Source: Prevotella sp.
GTDB taxonomy: Bacteria > Bacteroidota > Bacteroidia > Bacteroidales > Bacteroidaceae
NCBI GenBank assembly: GCA_017475265.1
Contig: JAFVFY010000075.1
Coordinates: 36,942 to 100,941 of the forward strand
Reading direction: 5' to 3'
Length of the DNA: 64,000 bases
Made by a program: the position numbers and the translations under genes. Shown here piece after piece: positions 16,901 to 24,836 of the stretch (the stretch's first letter is position 1; each line of letters starts with the position of its first letter). Below the pieces are notes generated by a model. The model was not told where the DNA came from. It saw only the letters and a program-made list of their open reading frames with translations, and did no database searches.

Positions 16901-17660
16901 GGGCCACGCACTCTGCGTCGGGCCCTACGTCATGACCCTGATCCCAGCCATAGCAGCTGATGACGCCGAGGGCCTTCAGCGCGTTGGCATCGGTGCTGCT
17001 GGCCAGTCCTGCCTTTCCTGCGGTGTTCCACTTGAAGATGCGGTAGGACGAGATCTTGCCGTCGAGGATTTGCGGCAGGGTGGCCATCTCCAGGTCGGCA
17101 TTGTTGGCAATGAAGCAGCGCTGGTAGCCGTAGCCGCTTTTCTGCGTGGCGAAGGTCACCATGTAGCCGCGCTTCAGGCGGAAGGAGCGTATGCGGTTGT
17201 TCAGCTTCTGGTCGGTAAGGGTCACCATGTAGCCGCCGGCGTTCTCCAGTCCGAAGTCGCTGCACTGCTCGCCCTCGAAGTTCTGTTCACTATAGACGGT
17301 GAGGGGCTTGTCGGAGGTGGAGTAGGGGAGGATGATACAGCCGTGGGAGCCGTAGAGGCGCACCTGACAGTTCACGTTGTTGCGGGCCACGGCTCCATTG
17401 ATTTTCACACGTGAGGAAAGCATCGAGGCGATGGCCACTGAGGGCTTGATGCGCTCGAGGATAAGGACGGCGTGGTCGGTGTTCACGATGTCTACCTGTC
17501 CGTCGCCGTCAAAGGGCGTGTCGGTGTTTACAATGTAGTCTACGTCGTCGGTGAGGGTGATGCTCTCCGTGACCTGACTAACGGTGGTCTTGGTGTTGGC
17601 TGCAGAGGTGGGCAGAAGGAACGAGGCCACTGCAAAGAGAATGATGAGTAGTCTTTTCAT
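13929..17660 (-). CDS. Secreted GH128-like (Asl1) glycoside hydrolase with dockerin repeats
   Basis: The 1243-aa product has a signal peptide (1-20), a beta/gamma-crystallin-like region (about 122-212: EQNFEGEQCSDF..., IRSFRLKRGYMVTF), and an Asl1/GH128-type catalytic barrel (about 215-445) with candidate acid/base E280 in KTNNEPRN and nucleophile E373 in IWISEWIWG; GH128 members cleave beta-1,3-glucans. Then follow an Fn3-like domain (about 460-545), two jelly-roll carbohydrate-binding-like regions (about 565-690 and 830-970), and the shared module from W1029 (WTTICLPY). Two dockerin-type calcium loops (DVNGDGTVDVADIA) end the protein where other members have a sorting tail. A TAACTTTG box at 17695-17702 precedes it. 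It is divergent from rlmH. Substrate is inferred. Confidence 0.82.
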   Translation of the reverse strand: MKRLLIILFAVASFLLPTSAANTKTTVSQVTESITLTDDVDYIVNTDTPFDGDGQVDIVNTDHAVLILERIKPSVAIASMLSSRVKINGAVARNNVNCQVRLYGSHGCIILPYSTSDKPLTVYSEQNFEGEQCSDFGLENAGGYMVTLTDQKLNNRIRSFRLKRGYMVTFATQKSGYGYQRCFIANNADLEMATLPQILDGKISSYRIFKWNTAGKAGLASSTDANALKALGVISCYGWDQGHDVGPDAECVAHHLYEDYPTSAKCGQATWTCHLKTNNEPRNSADDKPQSLATILDNWQNLMRTGMRLCSPSSWDGSDYKDGSGFIKTFLDSIDAHGWRCDIVDLHCYWPVDDFNNIAAMQSKYKRPIWISEWIWGASWNHNGIFESGKNEWDNEWAVQTICTKLNGWGYIERYFYWNSEGAEKSKLYVNGELTRAGQWYAQQLTGMGYNANYAKVPNTPPMRGGFRDFRVNTDGGTATITWHDYDGEYDQLMEVLRKEPGGGWETWQTITPEDTEADYSLTDDAYAEGTRYRLHIRSFSGRDYYSSEDLEAGEAVTTDKGTRYVGGNIIANGNFEMGLHGWTNGVGDPLSQPWFEVFPKRLTDGYFLQAFANQGKDNVGSLKTAFDIEPGQDYLFQVAGQNFGDYVKVDVRTKGNTSDENRLTMKNSTYWATRQGIFNSGNNNEALLSFRWLAATGQLSDIELHRLFETHEEAIADGVTQARRRAQTFTEYNTTLPALNTELLQAVNAQNGTDLAALKTIEQATNAALKALRQKAVIDSLLTVAAAIDSMLFQGQKELLAAEQQATAATTAADISAALTQLQQALDIFMPLTEAAKQPLSPAFEDETNWQTKVGTYTGGDQRTATQQGLTCWNAWWDGMSSSEGTSKTMTVKQEVTGLSEGLYALECKSSTQHYCLSDQHGFITTTIGDEEATAVTPALTRDYLDIPSTLPGWQTLTTTPLYVPEGGSLTIGFTSSKEGATDYAWRRYGNSDTSNNKGDRREGWWCATGFRLLFHPLFKKTPTPNGWTTICLPYAFQVPEGVTLYRIAGLMSDYSLVCLEEVTEPEAGHPYIVFTNLSQATFYTSGEAATIPSRDEGNLRGYFKYNGWASSGSYQLNENGEWFRIASTDEHYKPGSYCAYIIKAEGMPLFSSWDGPTMPIHGVEDELGTPEPPALPGDVNGDGTVDVADIAAIIDVMAGVSLNPDADPEADDNLKADVNGDGTVDVADIAMVIDIMAGNTQ

Positions 17661-17694
17661 AGCTTTATGATTCGGTAGTTAATTATTGGTGGTG

Positions 17695-17702
17695 CAAAGT
17701 TA
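17695..17702 (-). promoter_or_regulatory. -7 box of the glucanase gene
   Basis: Leftward TAACTTTG, 34 bp before the ATG at 17660, divergent from the rlmH promoter. Confidence 0.6.
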
Positions 17703-17776
17703 AGCATTTTTTTACAAATAAAAGAGAATTGCGAAGAAATCTTCCAAAATCGCTTTCATTTTACAAGTTTTTTTCG

Positions 17777-17784
17777 TAACTTTG
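17777..17784 (+). promoter_or_regulatory. -7 box of rlmH
   Basis: TAACTTTG; it rules out an upstream in-frame start at 17782 and supports the ATG at 17800. Confidence 0.65.
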
Positions 17785-17799
17785 GCGCGCAATAAAATC

Positions 17800-18270
17800 A
17801 TGAAGACCGAATTGATTATGGTGGGCAAGACCACCGACAAGCATTTCCAAGCCTCGACGGATGAGTATGTTCGTAGGGTGGTTCACTACATGCCGTTCTC
17901 GCTGACGGTTATTCCGGAACTGAAGGCCACGCGCAGCCTCACGGAGGAACAGCAACGCCAGGCTGAGGGAGAGCAGATATTGCGGCTCCTTCAGCCTGGC
18001 GACACGGTGGTGCTCCTTGATGAGCATGGGCAGGAACTACGAAGCATAGAACTGGCCCGCTGGCTGGAACAGAAACGGCAGACAGCCCGACGGCTGGTGT
18101 TTGTCATCGGCGGCCCTTACGGTTTCTCGCCCGCTGTCTATGCCCGTGCTAATGAGAAGCTGTCGCTGTCGCGCCTGACGTTCTCACACCAGATGGTGCG
18201 ATTGGTGTTTGTCGAGCAGCTCTACCGCGCCTGTACTATCATCAAGGGAGAACCCTACCACCACGAATAA
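17800..18270 (+). CDS. rlmH: 23S rRNA (pseudouridine1915-N3)-methyltransferase RlmH
   Basis: The 156-aa product, starting MKTELIMVGKT, has the length and features of the SPOUT-class RlmH (E. coli 155 aa): DTVVLLDEHGQELRS in the middle, the S-adenosylmethionine knot LVFVIGGPYGFS (about 105-117), and the C-terminal LSLSRLTFSHQMVRLVFVEQLYRA with RxxxxxxxxxYHxx ending in PYHHE. It methylates N3 of pseudouridine 1915 in helix 69 of 23S rRNA on assembled 70S ribosomes. The ATG at 17800 is preferred because an earlier frame start overlaps the promoter. It is a single gene, convergent with the sirtuin gene across a repeat array. Confidence 0.97.
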   Translation: MKTELIMVGKTTDKHFQASTDEYVRRVVHYMPFSLTVIPELKATRSLTEEQQRQAEGEQILRLLQPGDTVVLLDEHGQELRSIELARWLEQKRQTARRLVFVIGGPYGFSPAVYARANEKLSLSRLTFSHQMVRLVFVEQLYRACTIIKGEPYHHE

Positions 18271-18273
18271 GTT

Positions 18274-18492
18274 TGGGGAGTTAAAGGGAGTTATGGGGGA
18301 GTTAAAGGGAGTTATGGGGGAGTTAAAGGGAGTTATGGGGGAGTTAAAGGGAGTTATGGGGGGAGTTAAAGGGAGTTATGGGGGGAGTTAAAGGGAGTTA
18401 TGGGGGAGTTAAAGGGAGTTATGGGGGAGTTAAAGGGAGTTATGGGGGGGGAGTTAAAGGGAGTAACGGGGGAGTTAAAGGGAGTTAAAGGA
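18274..18492. repeat. 21-24 bp tandem array of GTTAAAGGGAGTTATGGGGG
   Basis: About ten units start at 18280, 18301, 18322, 18343, 18365, 18387, 18408, 18429, 18453 and 18474. Period variation comes from the length of the G run. An inverted stretch (TTTAACTCCCTTTGACTTCC...) at 18539-18582 could pair with the array, so the region between the convergent genes could act as a two-way terminator. Confidence 0.9.
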
Positions 18493-18595
18493 CAATACTC
18501 TCTTCGCAGGAAAAGTGTGGGTCAACAAGACAAACGTCTTTAACTCCCTTTGACTTCCCCGTAACTCCCTTTAACTCCCCCCAACAAAGCTTGAA

Positions 18596-19288
18596 TCACA
18601 ACAGTTTTTCGCAGAGCTCGCGCATGCCTTCAGAGGCACCCTTTTGTATCTGCTTCACCCCGCTTCCTGCTGAGATGGGGTTCGGGTCGATGAGGTAGAT
18701 GGGCGTGCCCGGCGTGACGTAGTGGATGAGTCCTGCGGCAGGGTAGACGTTGAGGCTGGTGCCGATAACGATGAAGATGTCGGCCGTCTGTGCTTCCTCG
18801 GCGGCAACGGTGATGTTGGGTACTGCCTCGCCGAAGAACACGATGAAGGGGCGCAGCAGCGAGCCGTCGCCAGCCTTCGTGCCAGGCTTTATCTCGCAGT
18901 TCTCAGGCGTGAGTGTTTGCTGGTAGCGCGGGTCGTCGACGTCACGGCTGGAGCAGACCTTCATCAGCTCGCCGTGCAGGTGGATGACCTTCGAGGAACC
19001 AGCCTGCTCGTGCAGGTTGTCCACGTTCTGCGTTACCACGACGACGTCGTATTTCTCCTCCAGCTTGGCCACGAGGCGATGGCCCTCATTGGGTTTCACG
19101 CCCCAGCACTTCTTGCGGAGCATGTTGTAGAAGTTAGTCACCAGCGTGGGGTCAGCCTCCCAGCCTTCATGTGTGGCCACCTGTGCCACGGGGTACTCCT
19201 CCCACAAGCCATCGGCATCGCGGAAGGTCTTCAGGCCGCTCTCTACGGACATGCCTGCTCCTGTAAGTACAACAATTTTCTTTTTCAT
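18596..19288 (-). CDS. cobB: NAD-dependent protein deacylase (sirtuin), zinc-site-less
   Basis: The 230-aa product has GAGMSVESGL (9-18) for NAD binding, TQNVDNLH (86-93), catalytic H105 in HLHGEL, and later FIVIGTSLNVYPAAGL. Sirtuins remove acyl groups from lysines using NAD. The small domain lacks the usual two CxxC zinc pairs: only single cysteines occur (C112 and another near 130), as in other Bacteroidales homologues. In class III sirtuins a Y-x-x-R pair reads the acyl group; here the segment is FYNMLRKK, with Arg one position later, so acyl preference is uncertain. It converges with rlmH and stands alone, with repeats on both sides. Confidence 0.92.
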   Translation of the reverse strand: MKKKIVVLTGAGMSVESGLKTFRDADGLWEEYPVAQVATHEGWEADPTLVTNFYNMLRKKCWGVKPNEGHRLVAKLEEKYDVVVVTQNVDNLHEQAGSSKVIHLHGELMKVCSSRDVDDPRYQQTLTPENCEIKPGTKAGDGSLLRPFIVFFGEAVPNITVAAEEAQTADIFIVIGTSLNVYPAAGLIHYVTPGTPIYLIDPNPISAGSGVKQIQKGASEGMRELCEKLL

Positions 19289-19328
19289 AATTTTATCTTT
19301 TATTTATGGAGTGAAAGGGAATTGAAAG

Positions 19329-19423
19329 GGGAGTGAAGGGGGAGTGAAAGGGACGTTACTTTTAGGTGTGAGAGTGGGGGCTACGCTTGAAAGTGACGTC
19401 CCTTTCACTCCCCCCTTCACTCC
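19329..19423. repeat. Long inverted repeat, GGAGTGAAGGGGGAGTGAAA type
   Basis: The left arm 19329-19355 pairs with the right arm 19396-19423 over about 27 bp. The right arm covers the stop codon of the YitT gene. It probably ends transcription of that gene. Confidence 0.75.
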
Positions 19424-20325
19424 TCTTTGACTCCTTTTTCACTCCCTGATGTCTTCACCTTGAAGTGGTCGAACCCCTCGCCGTAGACACCGATGACGGC
19501 GCTTTGCGAGACGAAGGCGTTGGGATCCACATCGTTGATAATCCTGAAAATCATATCGCTCTGCCTACGCTTGGCCAGCACGAAGAGCATCTTCACGTCG
19601 CGCCCGGAGTAGAAGCCCTGGGCATCGATGACGGTACAGCCACGGTGGGGCTCACGGTTGATGCGTTGGCCTATCTCCTTGTATTTCTCGCTGATGATGA
19701 AGAACTGCACCGACGAGCGCATGGTGTTCACCACCCAGTCGATACAGAAGGCCGTGACGTAGAGCACGACATAGCCGTAGATGACACGCTCGAAGTCGCG
19801 CAGCACCAGGTAGCTCGAAGAGATGATGAAGATGTCGCAGAACATGATGACATGGCCTAACGACACGTCGCGGTACTTGTTGATGATAGCGGCGATGATG
19901 TCAGTGCCGCCTGTGGAGCCGTTGTTGGCCAGGCATAGGCCTACGCCGCAGCCGCAGAACACCGAGCCAATGATAGCCGCCATGAAAGGCTGGTCGCTCA
20001 GCCAATGCTCATGGTAGAGACTGCCCACGATGCTCGACGACACGGTAAGCATGATGACGGCGTAGATGGTCTTAACGCAGAACCGCCACCCCAGCACCAC
20101 CAGGGCGATGGCCAGCAGCACAAGGTTGATGGCGAAATAGGACAGCTGGGCGGGGATGCCCGTGCCCCAGTAGAGGATGGACGAGACACCGGCGATGCCG
20201 CCCGTGGAGATGTTGTTGGGCAGCAGGAAAATAATCCACCCAATGCAGTAGGACAGCATCGAAATGGTTATCATCGCGTAGTCTTGCAGTTCACGTGTGA
20301 TAGAATTCTTCGTGGGTCGGTACAT
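19417..20325 (-). CDS. YitT family membrane protein
   Basis: The 302-aa product has five to six hydrophobic helices (about 15-35, 50-75, 80-105, 115-140, 160-180) with the family's N-terminal motif LLPNNISTGGIAGVSSIL and the repeat LCLANNGSTGGTDIIAAI, followed by a soluble DUF2179 domain (about 220-290; CTVIDAQGFYSGRDVKMLF). These proteins are widespread; the transported substrate is not established. The last residues (SGSEKGVKEE) are encoded by the GAGTGAA-type intergenic repeat that overlaps the stop, so the tail is repeat-derived. A leftward TAACTTTG box is at 20380-20387. Confidence 0.92.
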   Translation of the reverse strand: MYRPTKNSITRELQDYAMITISMLSYCIGWIIFLLPNNISTGGIAGVSSILYWGTGIPAQLSYFAINLVLLAIALVVLGWRFCVKTIYAVIMLTVSSSIVGSLYHEHWLSDQPFMAAIIGSVFCGCGVGLCLANNGSTGGTDIIAAIINKYRDVSLGHVIMFCDIFIISSSYLVLRDFERVIYGYVVLYVTAFCIDWVVNTMRSSVQFFIISEKYKEIGQRINREPHRGCTVIDAQGFYSGRDVKMLFVLAKRRQSDMIFRIINDVDPNAFVSQSAVIGVYGEGFDHFKVKTSGSEKGVKEE

Positions 20326-20379
20326 ATAATATATGTATAGGGTTATCGCTAAGGTTAACGCTAGGGCTTATTCCGCTTG

Positions 20380-20387
20380 CAAAGTTA
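20380..20387 (-). promoter_or_regulatory. -7 box of the YitT gene
   Basis: Leftward TAACTTTG about 55 bp before the start. Confidence 0.5.
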
Positions 20388-20469
20388 CGGCTTTTTTGTG
20401 ATATGGCCAAATAAAACACCAAAGTTTATAAATAAAGTGAAATTCTTCGTCGGTATCGGGATAATTAAT

Positions 20470-20477
20470 TACCTTTG
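20470..20477 (+). promoter_or_regulatory. -7 box of the GH3 gene
   Basis: TACCTTTG 19 bp before the ATG at 20497. Confidence 0.65.
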
Positions 20478-20496
20478 CAAAGCAAAAATCTAAACT

Positions 20497-23214
20497 ATGA
20501 ATACAAGAATTATCCTTTTGGGTTTGACGCTGTCGGTTTCATTGGCTGTCGGAGCCCAACAGCTACCTTATCAGAACCCTGACCTACCCGTTGAGCAGCG
20601 TGTAGAAGACCTTCTCTCTCGCCTGACGCTGGAGGAGAAGACCAAGTTGATGATGAACGGCTCGCCAGCCATCGAGCGGCTCGGGCTGCCGCAGTTCGAC
20701 TGGTGGAGCGAGGCCCTCCACGGCGTGGGTCGCAACGGGCTGAGCACCGTGTTCCCCTCGTGCATTGGCATGGCCTGTTCCTTCGATGACGCCCTGCTGG
20801 AGATGATTTATAATGCCGTGAGCGACGAGGCCCGCGCCAAGAACACACAGCTGCGCCGTGAGGGTAAGCCCGTTGGCAAGTATCAGAGCCTGTCGTTCTG
20901 GACGCCCACCATCAACATCTTCCGCGACCCGCGATGGGGTAGGGGACAGGAGTCGTATGGCGAAGACCCCTACATGAATGGTCGCATGGGCAGTGCCGTG
21001 GTGCGCGGACTGCAAGGGCCGGGTGAGAAATACTACAAGCTGCTGGCCTGTGCCAAGCACTTCGCCGTGCACAGCGGTCCGGAGAAGACCCGCCACCACT
21101 TTAATATAGAAGACCTCCCTGCCCGTGACCTTTGGGAGACCTATCTCCCAGCGTTCCGCGACCTGGTGCAGAAGGCCGGTGTGGAAGAGGTGATGTGTGC
21201 CTATCAGCGCTTCGAGGGCGACCCCTGCTGTGGCTCCAACCGGCTGTTGCAGCAGATACTTCGCAAGGACTGGGGCTTCCAGGGACTGGTGGTGAGCGAC
21301 TGCGGTGCCATCGGCGACTTCTACCGCCAGGGGCGTCACGAGGTGTCGAAGGACTCGAAGGCCGCCGCCGCCCGTGGTGTCATCAGCGGTACCGACGTGG
21401 AGTGCGGCTCGGTCTACAGGAACCTGCCCGATGCCGTGAGGCGGGGCGACATCAGTGAAGAGCAGATTAATACCAGTGTTCGTCGTCTGTTGCGCGGACG
21501 CTTCCTTCTGGGCGAGCTAGACCCCGACAGCCTCGTGCCCTGGACGAACATTCCCACTTCGGTCATCAACAATAAAGATCACCGCGAGCTGGCTTTGCTC
21601 ATGGCCCGAGAGCAGATGGTGCTGCTGAAGAACAAAAGCCTCCCCAACCCCTCCAAGGGAGGGGCTTTAGAGCCAGTGCTCCCGTTGAGCAAGTCCTACC
21701 ATCATAAAGTGATGGTGATGGGGCCCAATGCCGCCGACTCCCTCGTGATGTGGGGTATCTACTATGGTCAGCCGGCCCATACTGTCACCGCCCTGGAGGG
21801 CATTGAGACAAGGCTGGGCCGCCAGGTGCCCTATCAGCAGGCCTGTGACATCACCTCCATGACTGAGAACCAGAGCATCTTCGACTTGATGCGCGACGCC
21901 AATGGCCAGCCCGGCATGAGTGCCCGCTACTGGAACAACACCCGCATGGCGGGTCCGACGGCCGCCACCGCTACCTATACCAGTCCGCTGCATTTCGACA
22001 ACGGAGGCAACACCGCCTTCGCAGCGGGGGTGGAGCTGACAAACTTCACCGCATCGTATAAGGGAACTTTCACCGCCGAGAAGACGGAAGAGTTACAGAT
22101 GGTGCTGGCCAACGACGACGGGCTGCGCATCATCGTCAATGGTGACACCGTGCAGAACCGATGGAACGAGAACCGCCTCACCCACGCCACGCGCAAGCTG
22201 AAGGTAATAGAGGGTCAGCAGTACACCATCCAGATTGACTACATGCAGTTGGAGGGTGGTGCCACGCTCGGCTTCGACATCCAGCGGCACAACGAGACCA
22301 CCGTCAGTCAGGTGGTGGAGCGTGCCCGCGATGCCGAGACCGTCATCTTCGTGGGAGGCATCTCGCCCCTGCTGGAGCGTGAGGAAGCCAATGTCAACTT
22401 GCCCGGCTTCGATGGTGGCGACCGTAGCAGCATTGAACTGCCACAGTGTCAGCGTGATATCCTTCGCGCCCTCCATGAGGCTGGTAAGAAGGTGGTCTTC
22501 GTGAACTGTAGCGGCTCGGCCGTGGCACTCACGCCTGAGCTGGAGACCTGCGATGCCATTCTCCAGGCCTGGTATCCCGGCGAGCAGGGCGGAAACGCTA
22601 TCGCCCACGTGCTCTTCGGCGACTTCAACCCCTCGGGCAAGCTTGCCGTCACCTTCTACAAGAGCGACGCGCAGCTGCCGCCCTTCGACGACTACCGCAT
22701 GGCACCCCACCCCTCAATCCCCTCCCCTCAGAGGGGAGGGGCAGGTGTGGGGAGTGAAGGGCGCACCTACCGCTACTTCCGTGGCGAACCGCTCTTCCCC
22801 TTCGGCTATGGACTCTCCTACACCACTTTCAAAATTGGTAACGCGAGTGTCCGTGCGCTTGAGTATGTCGATGACAACACCAATGCTGCCCGCCCCGACT
22901 CTGCCAAATACCAGGCATTCAATATCTCCGTCCCCGTCACCAATACGGGTGATGTCGAGGGTGCCGAGGTGGTGCAGGTATACCTGCGCCGTCCTGCCGA
23001 CACCGCTGGGCCGCTGAAGACCCTGCGTGGCTACCAGCGAGTGAACCTAAAGCCCGGTCAGACCAAGACCGTTACCATCGCCATGGCCCGTGACGACTTC
23101 GAGACTTGGGACGAGACAACGAACACCATGCGTGTCATCGGAGGTGAATACGAGCTGATGATTGGCAACAGCAGTGCCGATAAAGACCTCCAGACCGTAA
23201 GGGTGAATCTTTAA
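20497..23214 (+). CDS. Glycoside hydrolase family 3 (beta-glucosidase/beta-xylosidase) with PA14 domain
   Basis: The 905-aa product has a signal peptide (1-19), the GH3 N-terminal barrel (PQFDWWSEALHGVGR about 65-79; FRDPRWGRGQESYGEDPY; KHFAVHSGPE) with nucleophile D268 in LVVSDCGA, a PA14 carbohydrate-binding insert (about 458-600), the C-terminal alpha/beta sandwich and an Fn3-like end. It removes beta-linked glucose or xylose from oligosaccharides in the periplasm; the WSEALHG and PRWGRGQE motifs resemble xylosidase-type members. Two stretches are palindromic repeat DNA read in frame: residues about 380-392 (SLPNPSKGGALEP, 21633-21671) and about 736-752 (22703-22752). Both are probably surface loops. 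The sugar symporter at 23357 follows, so the two probably act in uptake of the released sugar. Confidence 0.93.
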   Translation: MNTRIILLGLTLSVSLAVGAQQLPYQNPDLPVEQRVEDLLSRLTLEEKTKLMMNGSPAIERLGLPQFDWWSEALHGVGRNGLSTVFPSCIGMACSFDDALLEMIYNAVSDEARAKNTQLRREGKPVGKYQSLSFWTPTINIFRDPRWGRGQESYGEDPYMNGRMGSAVVRGLQGPGEKYYKLLACAKHFAVHSGPEKTRHHFNIEDLPARDLWETYLPAFRDLVQKAGVEEVMCAYQRFEGDPCCGSNRLLQQILRKDWGFQGLVVSDCGAIGDFYRQGRHEVSKDSKAAAARGVISGTDVECGSVYRNLPDAVRRGDISEEQINTSVRRLLRGRFLLGELDPDSLVPWTNIPTSVINNKDHRELALLMAREQMVLLKNKSLPNPSKGGALEPVLPLSKSYHHKVMVMGPNAADSLVMWGIYYGQPAHTVTALEGIETRLGRQVPYQQACDITSMTENQSIFDLMRDANGQPGMSARYWNNTRMAGPTAATATYTSPLHFDNGGNTAFAAGVELTNFTASYKGTFTAEKTEELQMVLANDDGLRIIVNGDTVQNRWNENRLTHATRKLKVIEGQQYTIQIDYMQLEGGATLGFDIQRHNETTVSQVVERARDAETVIFVGGISPLLEREEANVNLPGFDGGDRSSIELPQCQRDILRALHEAGKKVVFVNCSGSAVALTPELETCDAILQAWYPGEQGGNAIAHVLFGDFNPSGKLAVTFYKSDAQLPPFDDYRMAPHPSIPSPQRGGAGVGSEGRTYRYFRGEPLFPFGYGLSYTTFKIGNASVRALEYVDDNTNAARPDSAKYQAFNISVPVTNTGDVEGAEVVQVYLRRPADTAGPLKTLRGYQRVNLKPGQTKTVTIAMARDDFETWDETTNTMRVIGGEYELMIGNSSADKDLQTVRVNL
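21633..21671. repeat. Palindromic repeat read in frame inside GH3 (copy 1)
   Basis: AAAAGCCTCCCCAACCCCTC continues into an AAGGGAGGGGCTTT arm. The hairpin belongs to the CCCCTCC/GGGAGGGG family. Confidence 0.75.
22703..22752. repeat. Palindromic repeat read in frame inside GH3 (copy 2)
   Basis: CCCCTCCCCTCAGAGGGGAG forms the centre, with outer arms CCCCAC and GTGTGGGG. It resembles the intergenic copy at 13853-13895. Confidence 0.8.
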
Positions 23215-23356
23215 GCGAATAGGGGCCTAATGTTTCAAAATATGTATGTTTTTGTCTCATTTACCCCTTATTTCCCTCCCTTCTTTGGTCGTTTTCGGAA
23301 TATACAGTAATTTTGCAGAACTTAAAGCTTATATGACCTAATAAACTTAAAACAAT

Positions 23357-24832
23357 ATGAACCAACAAAACACTGGTAGCCGCAGCTACCTCATTTCCAT
23401 CGTCATGGTAGCCGTTCTGGGAGGACTCCTCTTCGGCTACGACACCGCAGTCATCTCCGGAGCTGAGAAGGGACTGCAGGCTTTCTTCATGGAAGCCAAA
23501 GATTTCCAGTATTCTGATGCCTGGCACGGCTTTACCTCTGCCAGTGCCCTCATCGGCTGTATCATCGGTTCGGCCCTTTCGGGCTTCCTCGCCACAAACC
23601 TGGGCCGCAAGCGCTCGCTCATCGTTGCCGGTCTGCTTTTCTTTATCTCTGCACTGGGCAGCATGGAGCCAGAGTTCATGTTCTTCACCCACGGTGAGCC
23701 GACGTTCTCGCTCCTCATCATGTTCAACATCTACCGCGTTATTGGTGGTATCGGCGTAGGTCTTGCCTCTGCCATCTGCCCGATGTATATCGGCGAGGTA
23801 GCACCCTCCAATATCAGGGGAATGTTGGTGTCTTGGAACCAGTTTGCCATTATCTTCGGTCAGCTGGTCGTCTATTTTGTCAATTTCTTCATCCTTGGCG
23901 ACCATATCCAGCCGCTTGTGGAGGAGATGGGTAAGGGCATCGCCGCTATCACCCCCGCCGCACAATGGACTGTCACTACAGGTTGGCGCTATATGTTTGG
24001 AAGTGAGGCCGTTCCCGCCGGACTCTTCGCCCTGCTTATCTGCTTCGTGCCTGAGACCCCGCGTTACCTCGTCTCCATCGGACGTGACGATGTGGCCCAA
24101 CGCATCCTGGCCAAAATCAATGGCAGCAGCAAGGCCGCACAGATTCTGCAGGATATCAAGGACACTATGGTGGTGAAGACCGAGAAACTGATGACCTACG
24201 GCGCTATGTGTATCTTCGTGGGCATCATGCTTAGCGTCTTCCAGCAGGCCGTGGGCATCAATGCCGTGCTTTACTACGCACCGCGTATCTTCGGCGACAT
24301 GGGCATGGACAACCCGATGATGATTACCGTATTCATGGGTATCATCAACATCCTCTTCACCCTCGTGGCTATCTTTACCGTCGAGAAGTGGGGCCGCAAG
24401 CCGTTGCTCATCTACGGCTCGCTGGGCATGGCCCTTGGTGCCATGGGCGTTGCCCTCACCTTCGGACATGAGGGCATGGAGATGGTCACCGCCGCCAGCC
24501 TGCTCATCTACTCTGCCTCGTTCATGTTCTCATGGGGACCCATCACGTGGGTGCTCATCGCCGAGATATTCCCCAACACCATCCGTGGTGGTGCCGTGGC
24601 CATCGCCGTGGCCTTCCAGTGGATATTCAACTTCATCGTCTCGTCGAGCTTCGTGCCCATGTTCAACATGCACCTCACTGAGGGCGATGACTTCGGCCAC
24701 TGGTTCACCTACGGTCTCTATGGCATCATCTGTCTCTTGGCTGCCCTCTTCGTCTGGAAGCTCGTGCCTGAGACCAAGGGCAAGACCCTCGAGGACATGA
24801 CGCGAATGTGGAGTAAAAGATCTGCTAAATAA
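23357..24832 (+). CDS. Sugar porter family MFS transporter (XylE-like sugar/H+ symporter)
   Basis: The 491-aa product has 12 predicted membrane helices and the sugar-porter signatures: GGLLFGYDTAVISGA in helix 1, LGRKRSLI after helix 2, IGGIGVGLASAICPMYIGE in helix 4, PETPRYLVS before the central loop, QQAVGINAVLYYAP in helix 7, EKWGRKPLLI after helix 8 and VPETKGKTLE at the end. It imports a hexose or pentose with a proton across the inner membrane; xylose is favoured by resemblance to XylE, with glucose or arabinose as alternatives. It lies 142 bp after the GH3 gene in the same direction, suggesting linked use of released monosaccharides. Confidence 0.92.
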   Translation: MNQQNTGSRSYLISIVMVAVLGGLLFGYDTAVISGAEKGLQAFFMEAKDFQYSDAWHGFTSASALIGCIIGSALSGFLATNLGRKRSLIVAGLLFFISALGSMEPEFMFFTHGEPTFSLLIMFNIYRVIGGIGVGLASAICPMYIGEVAPSNIRGMLVSWNQFAIIFGQLVVYFVNFFILGDHIQPLVEEMGKGIAAITPAAQWTVTTGWRYMFGSEAVPAGLFALLICFVPETPRYLVSIGRDDVAQRILAKINGSSKAAQILQDIKDTMVVKTEKLMTYGAMCIFVGIMLSVFQQAVGINAVLYYAPRIFGDMGMDNPMMITVFMGIINILFTLVAIFTVEKWGRKPLLIYGSLGMALGAMGVALTFGHEGMEMVTAASLLIYSASFMFSWGPITWVLIAEIFPNTIRGGAVAIAVAFQWIFNFIVSSSFVPMFNMHLTEGDDFGHWFTYGLYGIICLLAALFVWKLVPETKGKTLEDMTRMWSKRSAK

Positions 24833-24836
24833 ACAC

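Noticed and set aside
23261-24469. 402-aa open frame opposite the sugar symporter
   Set aside because: His/Asp/Glu-rich composition typical of a complement frame; the symporter is certain.
20497-24832. Polysaccharide utilisation locus with SusC/SusD
   Set aside because: The GH3 enzyme and symporter are adjacent, but no TonB-dependent SusC or SusD gene is in the window.
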